Shown here in pieces: positions 39,701 through 48,983 of a DNA stretch of 64,000 nt. The notes under the pieces are model-generated. The model searched no databases. It was not told where the DNA came from and was given only the letters and a program-made list of their open reading frames with translations. The stretch's first letter is position 1, and each line of letters opens with the position of its first letter. The DNA comes from Hyalella azteca (taxonomy: Eukaryota > Arthropoda > Malacostraca > Amphipoda > Hyalellidae), in contig NW_025931949.1 of NCBI RefSeq assembly GCF_000764305.2, positions 434,001-498,000 on the forward strand. Reading direction: 5' to 3'. The translations under genes and the position numbers were made by a program.

Positions 39701-41322
39701 GCTGGATCCAAGCAATCAGAATTATTACAATAATGTATAGCTACTACAATTTCTTAATTGCATGCATTTATCATTACTGCAATATTTATCACGTCTGCAG
39801 CATTGCTTTCGGTCGCATGCATTTTTATAATTTTTTTTACAAAATTAGTTGCTATTAAAATCCAATAGTTTTAATTTTGCATCTCACGATTCGACGGCAT
39901 AATTGACTATTACTTGTTTAATGCAATCTAGTTTGGCCGGGTCGGAGACTGACTTTAGTCGGAATTTATATCACTCTTACCAATTTCTATGACGTTGAAC
40001 TAATTTCATTCGAACTTTAGTTGGATTAGGATGATATATGCTCATCCTTTTTAGTTGAGAATTTCCTGTCTGCATTTAGAAAGCATTCTTGCATATAAAA
40101 ATAATTTTCTTATTCAGCATTATTGTATCGAACACAGAGCCGGATTAAATGTCAATTTTACTCGTCGCTCACGTTAAGTGTGTTGAAAAGTAAGCGACGT
40201 TGCATTCGTGGCGAGGGCGTGTAGTTGCCAAGCAGTCTGCTGTTGCTACTACACCATCATACGCCCTCCCTCCCTCTGGCCGCTACAATCCCCTTATCGA
40301 TTGTTCCGGTTCGCTACTGCTAGCTTCAATGACACGCAGGCAAACTCTACAATTGGAGTAGCATTCCAACATTTCATTAATGTCGGATTTGGAACTAATA
40401 CGTGTAGTCAGTGTTTTGTGACCTTAACTCTCAGGTCAGAAACTTGGGTATTTTTACACGTAAATATACCTCTTCAATCATCTTGTTAAATGTTAACGGA
40501 AGTTATTAACCATGAGTTGTGGTAATGGTATCACCCCGCGTGTTGCTCCTCAGATATTATTTCCTGGTCGAAGGTTTACTACTCACTCATTTTTGGTTTA
40601 TGTCCCTAAGCCAGGCGAGATTAGTGCTTGAAAAGCAACTTTGAATTGTTTGACATCACAGCTTACCGACCTTTTGCATACACCGCTAAACTTCTTTTAT
40701 TTTGACGTCCCCATTCTACGACTAATTTGCTAATCCATGTGCGCATCGAATTTGTCACCATTCATAATATGAGTGTTTTGAGATAGAAACATTCTAAAAA
40801 AATTCGTATAATGTAAATTAAGTATTATATTCTTCAAGATTTATTTAAACCTAAAGACATCTTCCATCATTTCCAAGAAAGGCATCTAAAGTTCAACAGA
40901 TTATTTTTAAAAATTACTAATGAGAACATTCCATATTTTGAATAAATGGACCAATTTCTGTAATTTTGTAAACATTTTAACGACTTATCCCTGGGAAAAC
41001 TGGGTTTCATCTACGGTTAACAGCACCATTATTGCAGTAGTAAATTGCGTCAATGTGTTCGTTATTAGTAAAATGAATACTTGTACTAAACATCTGCTGG
41101 AACGTCAGCCAGCACCCGAAATTAGTATAATGTGAAGTCGTAGCTTTAGGCATAATTCACTACAATGATACACGGACGAAGTCCTGGCGCTAGATAGCTT
41201 GTCTGCTAACTCATATTAGTTCGTTTATATGCTAGTTTAATTGGAATTTAATCTATGGCTAACTGAAAGTTATTCCCGCACATTGAGCAGTCAATTACCT
41301 TTTGTAATGCTTGCATTATTAC
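36720..41322. other. Non-coding stretch with a GC-richer island at ~37.58-37.90 kb
   Basis: No supported gene. The island at about 37580-37905 is markedly GC-richer than its flanks and contains the folded element listed next. An 85-codon frame overlapping it (37490-37747) has no recognised motif. A second possible hairpin (AGGGC plus GTGTAGT, pairing with ACTACAC and GCCCT) lies at 40214-40267. Smaller GC-richer patches occur near 38360-38470 and 38880-39010 without other features. Confidence 0.5.
37818..37862. other. Predicted three-way junction (cloverleaf-like) fold
   Basis: An outer 7-bp stem (ATGGTCG at 37818-37824 with CGACCAT at 37856-37862) encloses two hairpins. The first is CCCCG/CGGGG (37825-37829 with 37839-37843, 9-base loop); the second is TCTG/CAGA (37844-37847 with 37851-37854, loop GCG). 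Only one base is left unpaired in the junction. Seen by hand folding only; it does not match a tRNA or any RNA family I recognise. Confidence 0.4.
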
Positions 41323-41421
41323 AAATCGAATCTGATGTCACTTATTTGCTTAAATCGCAAGTTAACCAAAAATTTAAAAGCAAGGATTAAACCACAAATG
41401 TTCATATCTTTATGGAAAACG

Positions 41422-41446
41422 TTTCGGAGTCCAGCTCCATCGTCAG
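41422..41446 (-). other. Hammerhead-like core in the inverted Penelope arm
   Basis: On the minus strand CTGACGA is followed by a GGAG/CTCC stem and GAAA. It is the same as the plus-arm copy at 42769-42793. One extra base stands between CTGACGA and the stem compared with the canonical core. Confidence 0.55.
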
Positions 41447-41549
41447 TTCGTAGAATCTATAATTTACATAGAAAGTCACAAATTAGTACAATTGAAAGCA
41501 CAAAAAACAAAATTAAAAACCTAAACTTACAAGTACCAGGGCACAAAAC

Positions 41550-41960
41550 CTATCTATTCACAATTTCAAGAGGATAGGAGCTACCAGCTGAATTTAAACT
41601 GGGCCTAAGTTTAAAAATGTACAATGATTCTAAAATACGCAAATCTGAAGTACCGGAGGTGGAAGCTAACACTCTAAAGTCACTGTCAGAAACAGGGACA
41701 CCACACTGCTCGGCGTGAGTGCGCACAGCCGAATGAGGGGGGCGCGATAGTAACTGTCCGGTCCTACAACTCCTGCCCTTATGCTCAGCGACCCTGGAAT
41801 AAAGATTGCGAGACGTCATCCCGACGTACGCAGATGCACATTGTGCACAACGAAATTGATAAACCAGGGACGATCGCATATGAACAGGGAGCATATCTTT
41901 ATATCTAAAGAAAGAACCGATTTTGAAACCGTTTACCAGAACAATATGAAGTTTGACGTT
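41550..41960 (-). pseudogene. Penelope GIY-YIG endonuclease fragment, inverted arm
   Basis: C-terminal part of a Penelope-like polyprotein, truncated at the inversion junction. It shows a Cys pair (FRCAQCASAYVG), the GIY-YIG-type block AYVGMTSRNLYSRVAEH with its Arg and Glu-His, and a C-terminal ILESLYIFKLRPSLN block with the expected Glu. In this family the domain nicks target DNA for primed reverse transcription. The 114 residues after the internal Met are the same as in the plus-oriented copy. As a fragment lacking the reverse transcriptase it is not a functional gene. Confidence 0.85.
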
Positions 41961-41963
41961 TGA

Positions 41964-42665
41964 CGGTTCAAGTTAAATGGGCTTAAAACTCTATTATACA
42001 GAGGTTTTCGCATTTGTTCAACATACCATGCTATGGACGCTGAATTTGAATTTTTACGAAATATATTCTCGCTTAATGGATTTCCGGCAAGTTTGGTGTA
42101 TACCCAAATCAAGAAATTCATGTCGAAGCGATTCAGTGAGGTTGCTCCCGAGCGCGATAGTAGGAACGTTATTTATTGTTCTTTTCCATACTTCGGCCCT
42201 GCGTCCGAAGCTATGTCAAGAGAATTAACAGCCTTGTTCGATAGATACTTTCCAAACGTCAAACTTCATATTGTTCTGGTAAACGGTTTCAAAATCGGTT
42301 CTTTCTTTAGATATAAAGATATGCTCCCTGTTCATATGCGATCGTCCCTGGTTTATCAATTTCGTTGTGCACAATGTGCATCTGCGTACGTCGGGATGAC
42401 GTCTCGCAATCTTTATTCCAGGGTCGCTGAGCATAAGGGCAGGAGTTGTAGGACCGGACAGTTACTATCGCGCCCCCCTCATTCGGCTGTGCGCACTCAC
42501 GCCGAGCAGTGTGGTGTCCCTGTTTCTGACAGTGACTTTAGAGTGTTAGCTTCCACCTCCGGTACTTCAGATTTGCGTATTTTAGAATCACTGTACATTT
42601 TTAAACTTAGGCCCAGTTTAAATTCAGCTGGTAGCTCCTATCCTCTTGAAATTGTGAATAGATAG
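41964..42665 (+). pseudogene. Penelope linker plus GIY-YIG endonuclease, 5'-truncated
   Basis: The open frame runs from the inversion junction to a TAG at 42663-42665, about 233 codons. It starts in the region between reverse transcriptase and endonuclease: the YRGFRICS block, then FLRNIFSLNGFPASLV, which resembles the conserved NGYP block of Penelope proteins. The GIY-YIG domain follows, with AYVGMTSRNLYSRVAEH and a final ILESLYIFKLRPSLN. An ATG at 42033 lies inside the domain and is not the native start. The family's reverse transcriptase, normally upstream, is missing because the copy is 5'-truncated. The frame is otherwise intact, which fits a recent insertion. Confidence 0.87.
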
Positions 42666-42768
42666 GTTTTGTGCCCTGGTACTTGTAAGTTTAGGTTTTT
42701 AATTGTGTTTTTTGTGCTTTCAATTGTACTAATTTGTGACTTTCTATGTAAATTATAGATTCTACGAA

Positions 42769-42793
42769 CTGACGATGGAGCTGGACTCCGAAA
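42769..42793 (+). other. Hammerhead-like core in the plus Penelope arm
   Basis: CTGACGA (42769-42775), then GGAG (42777-42780), loop CTGGA, CTCC (42786-42789) and GAAA (42790-42793). This order matches the conserved half of the hammerhead ribozyme (CUGANGA, stem II, GAAA). Penelope-like elements are known to carry such ribozymes in their terminal repeats. I could not find a convincing stem I partner with a cleavage triplet, so self-cleavage is not claimed. Confidence 0.55.
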
Positions 42794-43065
42794 CGTTTTC
42801 CATAAAGATATGAACATTTGTGGTTTAATCCTTGCTTTTAAATTTTTGGTTAAATCGAATCTGGCCATCTTAAATCATGCTGATGACTCAGATTGTCAAG
42901 AATGAAGTAAATTTTTAACAGATTCAAAATAAATTCTCGGATGAAGCTAATAACTGACACTTATATGAAAGGTCAAACCGTGTCTCGTGCCATTTTAAGA
43001 GGATCAAAGTATTTATAACTCAAATGAAATTCTGGTGTGGTGTATAATTCGTGTATTTTCCGCAC

Positions 43066-43187
43066 TTTTCCTACTGCATGGACCCCATCAAGGAAATGGG
43101 TCGTAAAATACTAAGTATTCGGGGCCTCCCATACCCCTCCTTTCAAATCCGAGCTCAATGAAGCCTCGGAACGTCTGTGCCTTCCGC
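43066..43187 (+). repeat. Dispersed ~120-bp repeat, copy 1
   Basis: High similarity to 48856-48983 in the same orientation. Shared blocks include CATGGACCCCATCAAGGAAA, AAGTATTCG and CCTCGGAACGTCTGTGCCTT. It contains a small hairpin (CCGAG/CTCGG). No coding capacity and no target duplication seen. The family is unknown. Confidence 0.88.
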
Positions 43188-44860
43188 TTTTCGATTGTTA
43201 TTCGATTTTTATATCGAGTTTTTTAATCGAATCTATGGTAGCTGGAGCCGCACGGCAATTCAAATTTTACGGCTTTTATGCTCAGTGTTGTTGTAATGGG
43301 AAGTCAACTAACGTTATTGAGAAAATAGTTTTGTATTTATTTACCGTTTCAGTCGTAATAATGGTTACGGCAATGTGGCAGTAGAGAACGATGTTCCCCA
43401 AAACGAATATGTTGTTATAATTTTGCCGTTTCTCTATCATATTTTACTTCTTTTTCCAAACAGCGTGAACAACATACGTAAAAAAATCTGCTTCTGTATT
43501 TTGCCCCATTCTTCTAGGATGACCATTTATTCCCTGCAAGCGAGTATGTGAACAGAAGAAGATTCGTGTAAAGTGCAGTGCTGCAACGAAAAGCTGTCGA
43601 TCCATATTAATTTATCCGTTCTTTCCAATTGCTCTCTGCATTACTAATAATTTAATGTTGGATATCAAATTCAAATCTTATTTCTACTGAAAAGAGATAT
43701 CAAATCCAATTTTTTTTCTCAAAACTTTCAATAAATGTCGGTCTTGGGGTTTGTTACATAAACCTCCCTACTTCTGGACCATCAATTCGAAGTGGAAATG
43801 AAAATGCACACTACAGTTCTAGCAACTCATACCAGTTTTGCGGTTGCTAGACTTCAGTGTTTGGTAATATGAACGATTTTTCTTACCAACATAGCGTTGA
43901 GACCTCCGTTTGTTGAACTGTTTGTGTGTTTGTAGAAGTCCACTTCGAGTTCTGGTTTCATGAAGTTTTCTTTCATGTACACTCATACTCCCACATTTTG
44001 TTGGTACCCATATCGCTATTTTGCCTTGCATGGTTTTCCGTAAATAATACTATCTGAAATCATATAGGCAAAACAATTAAAAAATAATACCGAGAATTTT
44101 GAAAATTACTGAGGAGGCAAAATGTGCGTCCAATTTCCGAGAGTCTGCGTATGAACTGGGCGGCTGTAATGCATGGACTAGTGTTTATGGAGCGGGGCTT
44201 GCCATAAACTACAGTTGGGACACCTCGAGCTTTGAGATATCGAGGGGAGCTTCTTCTTTTTTCTCTTCTTCAACAGTAGTTGCTCTACCGCCATTTCTCC
44301 CTTGCTACTTTATTTCTCTGGTGCTCTCCACTGATCATGATTTCATTTCATTTTAACGTTTGTACCTGTTGTCGTAATCAAATATTGATCTTATTTTAAT
44401 TTTCTTCTTACAAATTTATTTACAAAACAGTTGGTGCTGTAAACCACCAAATTTTCTATCATTAAACTTAAGAAGTTGTAATAATTAAATTATCTGCCGA
44501 ACTTTATTTTAGAATTTAGCTCCCTCATGTCAATTGTTAAAAGTCTAAGGTTTTAGATTGAATAAGGCAACTCGGTAATATCAATTGAAATAATATTTTT
44601 GTTTCACGAATTTATCTTCACCATGTTTCGCTATTTATATTGCCATTACCTATTTCTCAATTTGTTCAGAGCCTTAATTCATTTTTGGAAATAAATTAAG
44701 TTGTGGCTAAAAAATTGTCTACTCTTTCCCAAGACTCCTTAAATTCGCGTGTCTTTTTACCGGAGGTAATTGTGGCGTGCAAAGACAGTTCAACGCGAGC
44801 TGGAATGCCCGTTTTTGGCGCTAGGCGTGGCCGAGACCATACGTTTAGCGTAGCACTTAT

Positions 44861-45008
44861 CGAGCGCAAAGAGAGGGACGGAAAGGCGAGAGAAAGAGAG
44901 TGGGAGAGTACGCGCGTGAGTGAGAGGTGCGACAAGGGAGAGTCTATGGAGGAGGATCAATAAGAGTGGGAGGAAGGAGTGGGAGTGTGGAAGGATGTGG
45001 GAGGGAAA
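44861..45008 (+). repeat. Purine-rich (GA-rich) block
   Basis: Nearly continuous G/A on the plus strand with many GAGAG words, interrupted by a few CGCG bases. GAGAG is the binding word of insect GAGA factor, so a regulatory role is possible. It may equally be low-complexity sequence. No TATA, Inr/DPE or exon was identified beside it. Confidence 0.4.
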
Positions 45009-47388
45009 CGTATAGCTGCTCCCATACACAGTCAGGTGCCTGCCTGGCCCAAGGCAGGCTTGTGAGGGTCTCTCTAAACTATGGCTCTCTGCCTCAAGGC
45101 ATCTCTCCAGTCTCGAATAATGTTATTACTTTATCTAATATTCTACATAGTATCAGTTTTGTGCTTGTAGACATTTTATCTGTATAAGATTCCTCGATGC
45201 TCAAAAATAACTTTTTGTTATAAAAATTCCTGGACTTAATCTTGCATTTTTATTAAAGGTCCATAAGCTTGCGCAAGGTATCTCGGAGGGTGGGATAGTA
45301 CCTTATGAAATGCTAGAATTTTCAGGCTTGAAATTTGTGGCTTCAGCTGCATTTGACATTATTTTACAGCAATTTGTTATTTTTGCCTGGCTCAACATAT
45401 TAATCCTTGAAATTCCTTTATGAAGATAAGATAGCATCCCCACTAGCATCCTGGGTGCTACGCCTCCTGATGAAGTCATTGACGAGCTCGACTCCCCTTC
45501 CTATTAACTCTTCCCAGGATAGGATGGAAAAATTGCGCCAGCGCCGCAGAGAAACATGGAGTTGCTTTTGATTCCACGAGGGAGGACTCTCAAAGCGAGT
45601 TTTTTTACCTTGACATCTTCTGTGCCTAAGGACCATTCAGCGTACTACTAACTAAAATAGTAAAAATTGAAGCAAAATTTCACTTGTGCAAGCTTCAAAC
45701 GTGTTCAACATGTTTTAAGTGCCTGGTTAAATAATTGGGCGCTTTACGAATAACCTATTAATATAAACACTTTAGAGGCGTAAAATTTTACAGTGTTCAT
45801 TCGAACTAAGTAAGCTAGGAGCATCTAATCAGTATCGGTTTGCAAGTTAATGCATGTGCATGTTTTGAGGCTGGTCAAGTGGAGAAGCTTTTAGCAACGC
45901 TCTAGATAGCGTCCATATATAGGCCTGAGTGCCATGTCGAGGATGCCGTTATTCTGTCACTTGAGAAGTGCTTATATAGGTTATGATTTCTTAAATAATT
46001 TATTTGCCAACAAATATTTAATTAAAAAAAAATGAAAGGACAATAGCGACTACAGATCCATAATATAGTCTTTCTACCCCTACCATGCGTGAAGTACTTT
46101 TATTTCTGAATTATATATGAAAATTTATCACTCTTTTCTCGACGAATTGGCTGCTTCTAGTCGAGTATATGCATTATAGTGCGAATTACTTGATGCATTT
46201 ATGCATGAACTAAAGCGTGCCATGCTTCGCGTAATTTACATGTCTGAACTCTCGATTGTTCATTGTGCTGACTGTTGTGCGCTCAGTGAAGAAAATGTTG
46301 GCACTGTGTGCTCTGCATTGTCTTCCCAGCTACTCCGAGCCGGAAACAAACAACACAAATACGACGAGGACACATAGCTTCCTCTTCAACGAAGGCGACT
46401 TTAAGCAAGCCTGTTCGTCTCGATGCGCCTGGCTTCGACCTAAAAACTCAAGGCTCCGGCCGCCGGTTTCATGCCTGGGGTCACAAGGTGCGTTGCTATA
46501 AGTTTAACTCACCAGCGCCTGTCGGACAGTAACTCGGTTCCTAATCGCCTCCAAGTAATTTCTCCGCCAATGCAATTCGGTATAAATTGAAACTGGCATT
46601 GCTTTTTAAAGCAATCAAAAATTTTCAACGAATTTGATCCTAGCTAAAGTAATTCTAAATTAAATATTGGCCATCTAAAATCGCGTCCGCTCCTCTTTGC
46701 TCACCTACGTTCAGTGGTACAATAGCCTCCTCATTGCGGTGTCCATGATCCTTTAACGCAACTTCCAGCCACTGATGAAGAGATTGTCCGGCCCTGAAAC
46801 AGAATTTCGGCTGAGGTGTCGCGTGAACTCTTGCCCGCATTGTTGTTTGACCTCCGGAAGGATGTTCACTTGCATCAGTTACATCCTCTGACAATTTCGT
46901 CGCACTCATCAGTTTTTTTAGTTTGATCCATTATTTTATTCCATATAATCAAAATTTATTGATTAAAACTGTAGCCGAAATAAAATAAATTAAGCTAGTT
47001 TCAACTAGTCGTCCGGAAAGATTTGTGTGTCCGTAAAATGAAGCATATTGATCACATTGCACAACTCGTTGTTCGTAATCGACAGTGTTGGCGTTGCAAC
47101 TTCAATCGAGACCGTGGCGCTTTAATCCAATCATATCTTCTTGATCGTATCACCACCGTCTGGGAATTCGATTAAACTGAACCTCGACGCAAGGCTACGC
47201 CGACATGATAACTAAAATTGCAGGAAGTTTTCTGAATTTAGTCTGCGACGTACCACAATAGAACGGTTCGTCCGCTGGTTGGTATAGAATATGTAGAGTC
47301 TTGCAATATGGATAAGATAACCTCTCTTACCTAAATTGTGACTCCATTATAATTTGGGTCCTTTTCATTCGACCACGTACTCGCGGTT

Positions 47389-48171
47389 TCAAATTTTATG
47401 CAACAAAGTTTTCAGAACAGCTTTCATGTTAGCCAATCTTCGTCTTATAATTGTCATCGGCGATGCTATGTTCATTAGTTCCGCAATGGCGTTGATGTGG
47501 TATTCAATCAATGAAATTTGAAAAAAATCGCGAAAAGACTTCCTTTTAATATCATTTTTTCCACTGCAAGTTGGAAACGTGATAGTCACGATTGTTTGGA
47601 GCTGTCACACGTACTACTTTGGCATTCGAAAAGATCCAATTCCTCGTCGAGATTACTGGAATATATTTTTAATACAAAACTGTAAAAGATCTTCCATGCC
47701 TCCTGTGCTTCTATCGTGTATGTAGAACTTATTGATTGTGAAATTAATTTTACTTATTTTTATTTTTTAATTCATTGTTAGAATTTGTACGTTGTGCATT
47801 TACTTACTTCAGTTTCTATGGTCCATCATATAGATAAAAATTTTTGTGCCTAGTGATACCAAACTATACTCTGTGGTGTCTCTGACCTCCATGTTCCAAT
47901 AGGGGAAGATGATAGGAAACTTCTCATTTGTAAGTAGATTGCTTGTCATTCTTCCTGGTTTCCATTCCTTGCCCTCCGAGCTCACGTATGTTGCTGCTGC
48001 TCGTCCAAGAATTTTACTTCTAGCCACAGTTTTTTTTGCAATTTGATGCTCTAAGACGCTAATATCATCTGGTCTGTTACATGAAGTGATCAGTATTAAG
48101 ATATTCCATCTTGCAACCGAATTGAATAATTTGCTATTACTTGGGGGCAGAGAATAATTTTTTACATGCAA
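47389..48171 (-). pseudogene. Possible insect chemoreceptor-like gene relic
   Basis: Minus-strand frames at 47809-48171 (120 codons) and 47389-47589 (66 codons) lie in order. In between, another frame reads IEAQEAWKIFYSFVLKIYSS before a stop. The piece NEKFPIIFPYWNMEVRDTTE, followed by a hydrophobic run, recalls the loop before a membrane helix in insect odorant receptors. The piece ISLIEYHINAIAELMNIASP recalls their conserved His-containing block before the next helix. The parts do not join without stops (TGA ends the first piece at its 3' edge), and no clean splice pair was found. The resemblance is by eye and weak, and the expected helix between the first two blocks is missing. It may be a decayed receptor gene, or chance. 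Confidence 0.28.
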
Positions 48172-48855
48172 GCGCGGCGTTTAAAAATTTATTTCAATAT
48201 TTTATTGCGTTGTTTGGTCGTTACTCATCCTCGCTAGCGTAAGCTGCGATTTTTTTATGCAACATTTTGTATGACTCGCAGTACAAAATAACAATTTAGG
48301 TCGCATACCCGAACGGTCCAAGGCGTAAATAGGAATATATGACCAACAGCTATAAATTATATTAAATTAACGTATGCCATAATTAGATCAAAGTTGCCAT
48401 TATAGGTCTTTGCTCGTTCCAATTGTTTGCAGGAAAGAAATGTCCCGCTATGTACGGCTTTTTAATGAGATTGAAGCGGGATTGATGAGCTTGTTGTGCA
48501 ATAAAGAGGCTCGTTAGCGAACGCTGCGGAAAATCTCATAGCTGCGTTGTCATGGCAACGACACCTCATAGCTTCGTTTATGATAGCTAATTCCTTCGCT
48601 CTGTTCCACCACGACGAAATTTTTTGGTTTTCTTGCAATTATTTCCTCACTGAGCTTTGAAGCTTGATCATTTTTGCAACAATTGAACATTGCAGAACAT
48701 TCATTACAGATAGTTCTTACATTTAATTATGATATATGTACAATTATTAAATTATTAAGTGTAGTTTGAATAATAAATTTATTTGATGACTGAACAAATT
48801 GTCGATGTTGCTTAATAACATGTAATACACTCTCTCGGGAATCGAGTCTTTACCG
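48172..48855. other. Non-coding stretch, nothing recognised
   Basis: AT-rich spacer between the possible receptor relic and the second dispersed-repeat copy. A short palindrome-like GTTGTCATGGCAACGACA lies near 48547. Nothing else is seen. Confidence 0.5.
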
Positions 48856-48983
48856 TTCCCATTACATGGACCCCATCAAGGAAATGGGTCATAAAATACA
48901 AAGTATTCGAGGCCTCCTATAGACCTATACCCCTCCTTTTGAATCCGAGCTCAAGGAAACCTCGGAACGTCTGTGCCTTCCGC
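48856..48983 (+). repeat. Dispersed ~120-bp repeat, copy 2
   Basis: Matches 43066-43187, 5.8 kb away. Relative to copy 1 it carries a short insertion (TATAGACC) before TATACCCCTCC and scattered base changes. Both copies stop matching at the same place (GCCTTCCGC), which suggests real element boundaries and not a chance segmental duplication. Confidence 0.88.

Larger units (their letters stand above)
41335..42851. mobile_element. Penelope-like retroelement, head-to-head truncated insertion
   Basis: The insertion is flanked by a perfect 12-bp direct repeat AAATCGAATCTG (41323-41334 and 42852-42863). It has two opposed, 5'-truncated copies of one element: a minus-oriented copy (41335-41962) joined at about 41962/41963 to a longer plus-oriented copy (41963-42851). 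The overlapping parts are almost identical, and their shared protein segment is the same residue for residue. Both encode the C-terminal GIY-YIG endonuclease of Penelope-like elements and have hammerhead-like cores near their 3' ends. The left arm extends about 30 bp further at its 3' end than the right arm. This arrangement is known for Penelope family insertions. Near-identity of the arms suggests a young insertion. No reverse transcriptase core remains. Confidence 0.9.
42864..47388. other. Non-coding stretch, no gene recognised
   Basis: AT-rich apart from a purine-rich block (44861-45008) and a dispersed repeat (43066-43187), both listed. Opposed 79-86-codon frames at 44696-45029 arise from the purine bias. 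Frames at 46256-46532 and 46655-46909 show no motif. Confidence 0.5.

Noticed and set aside
41933..42228. Other frames across the Penelope inversion junction
   Set aside because: They are off-frame or antisense to the Penelope coding frame and cross the junction artificially.
44696..45029. Opposed 79-86-codon frames over the GA-rich block
   Set aside because: Purine-rich sequence lacks stops in several frames; residues are dominated by Glu/Arg/Lys or Ser/Leu repeats.
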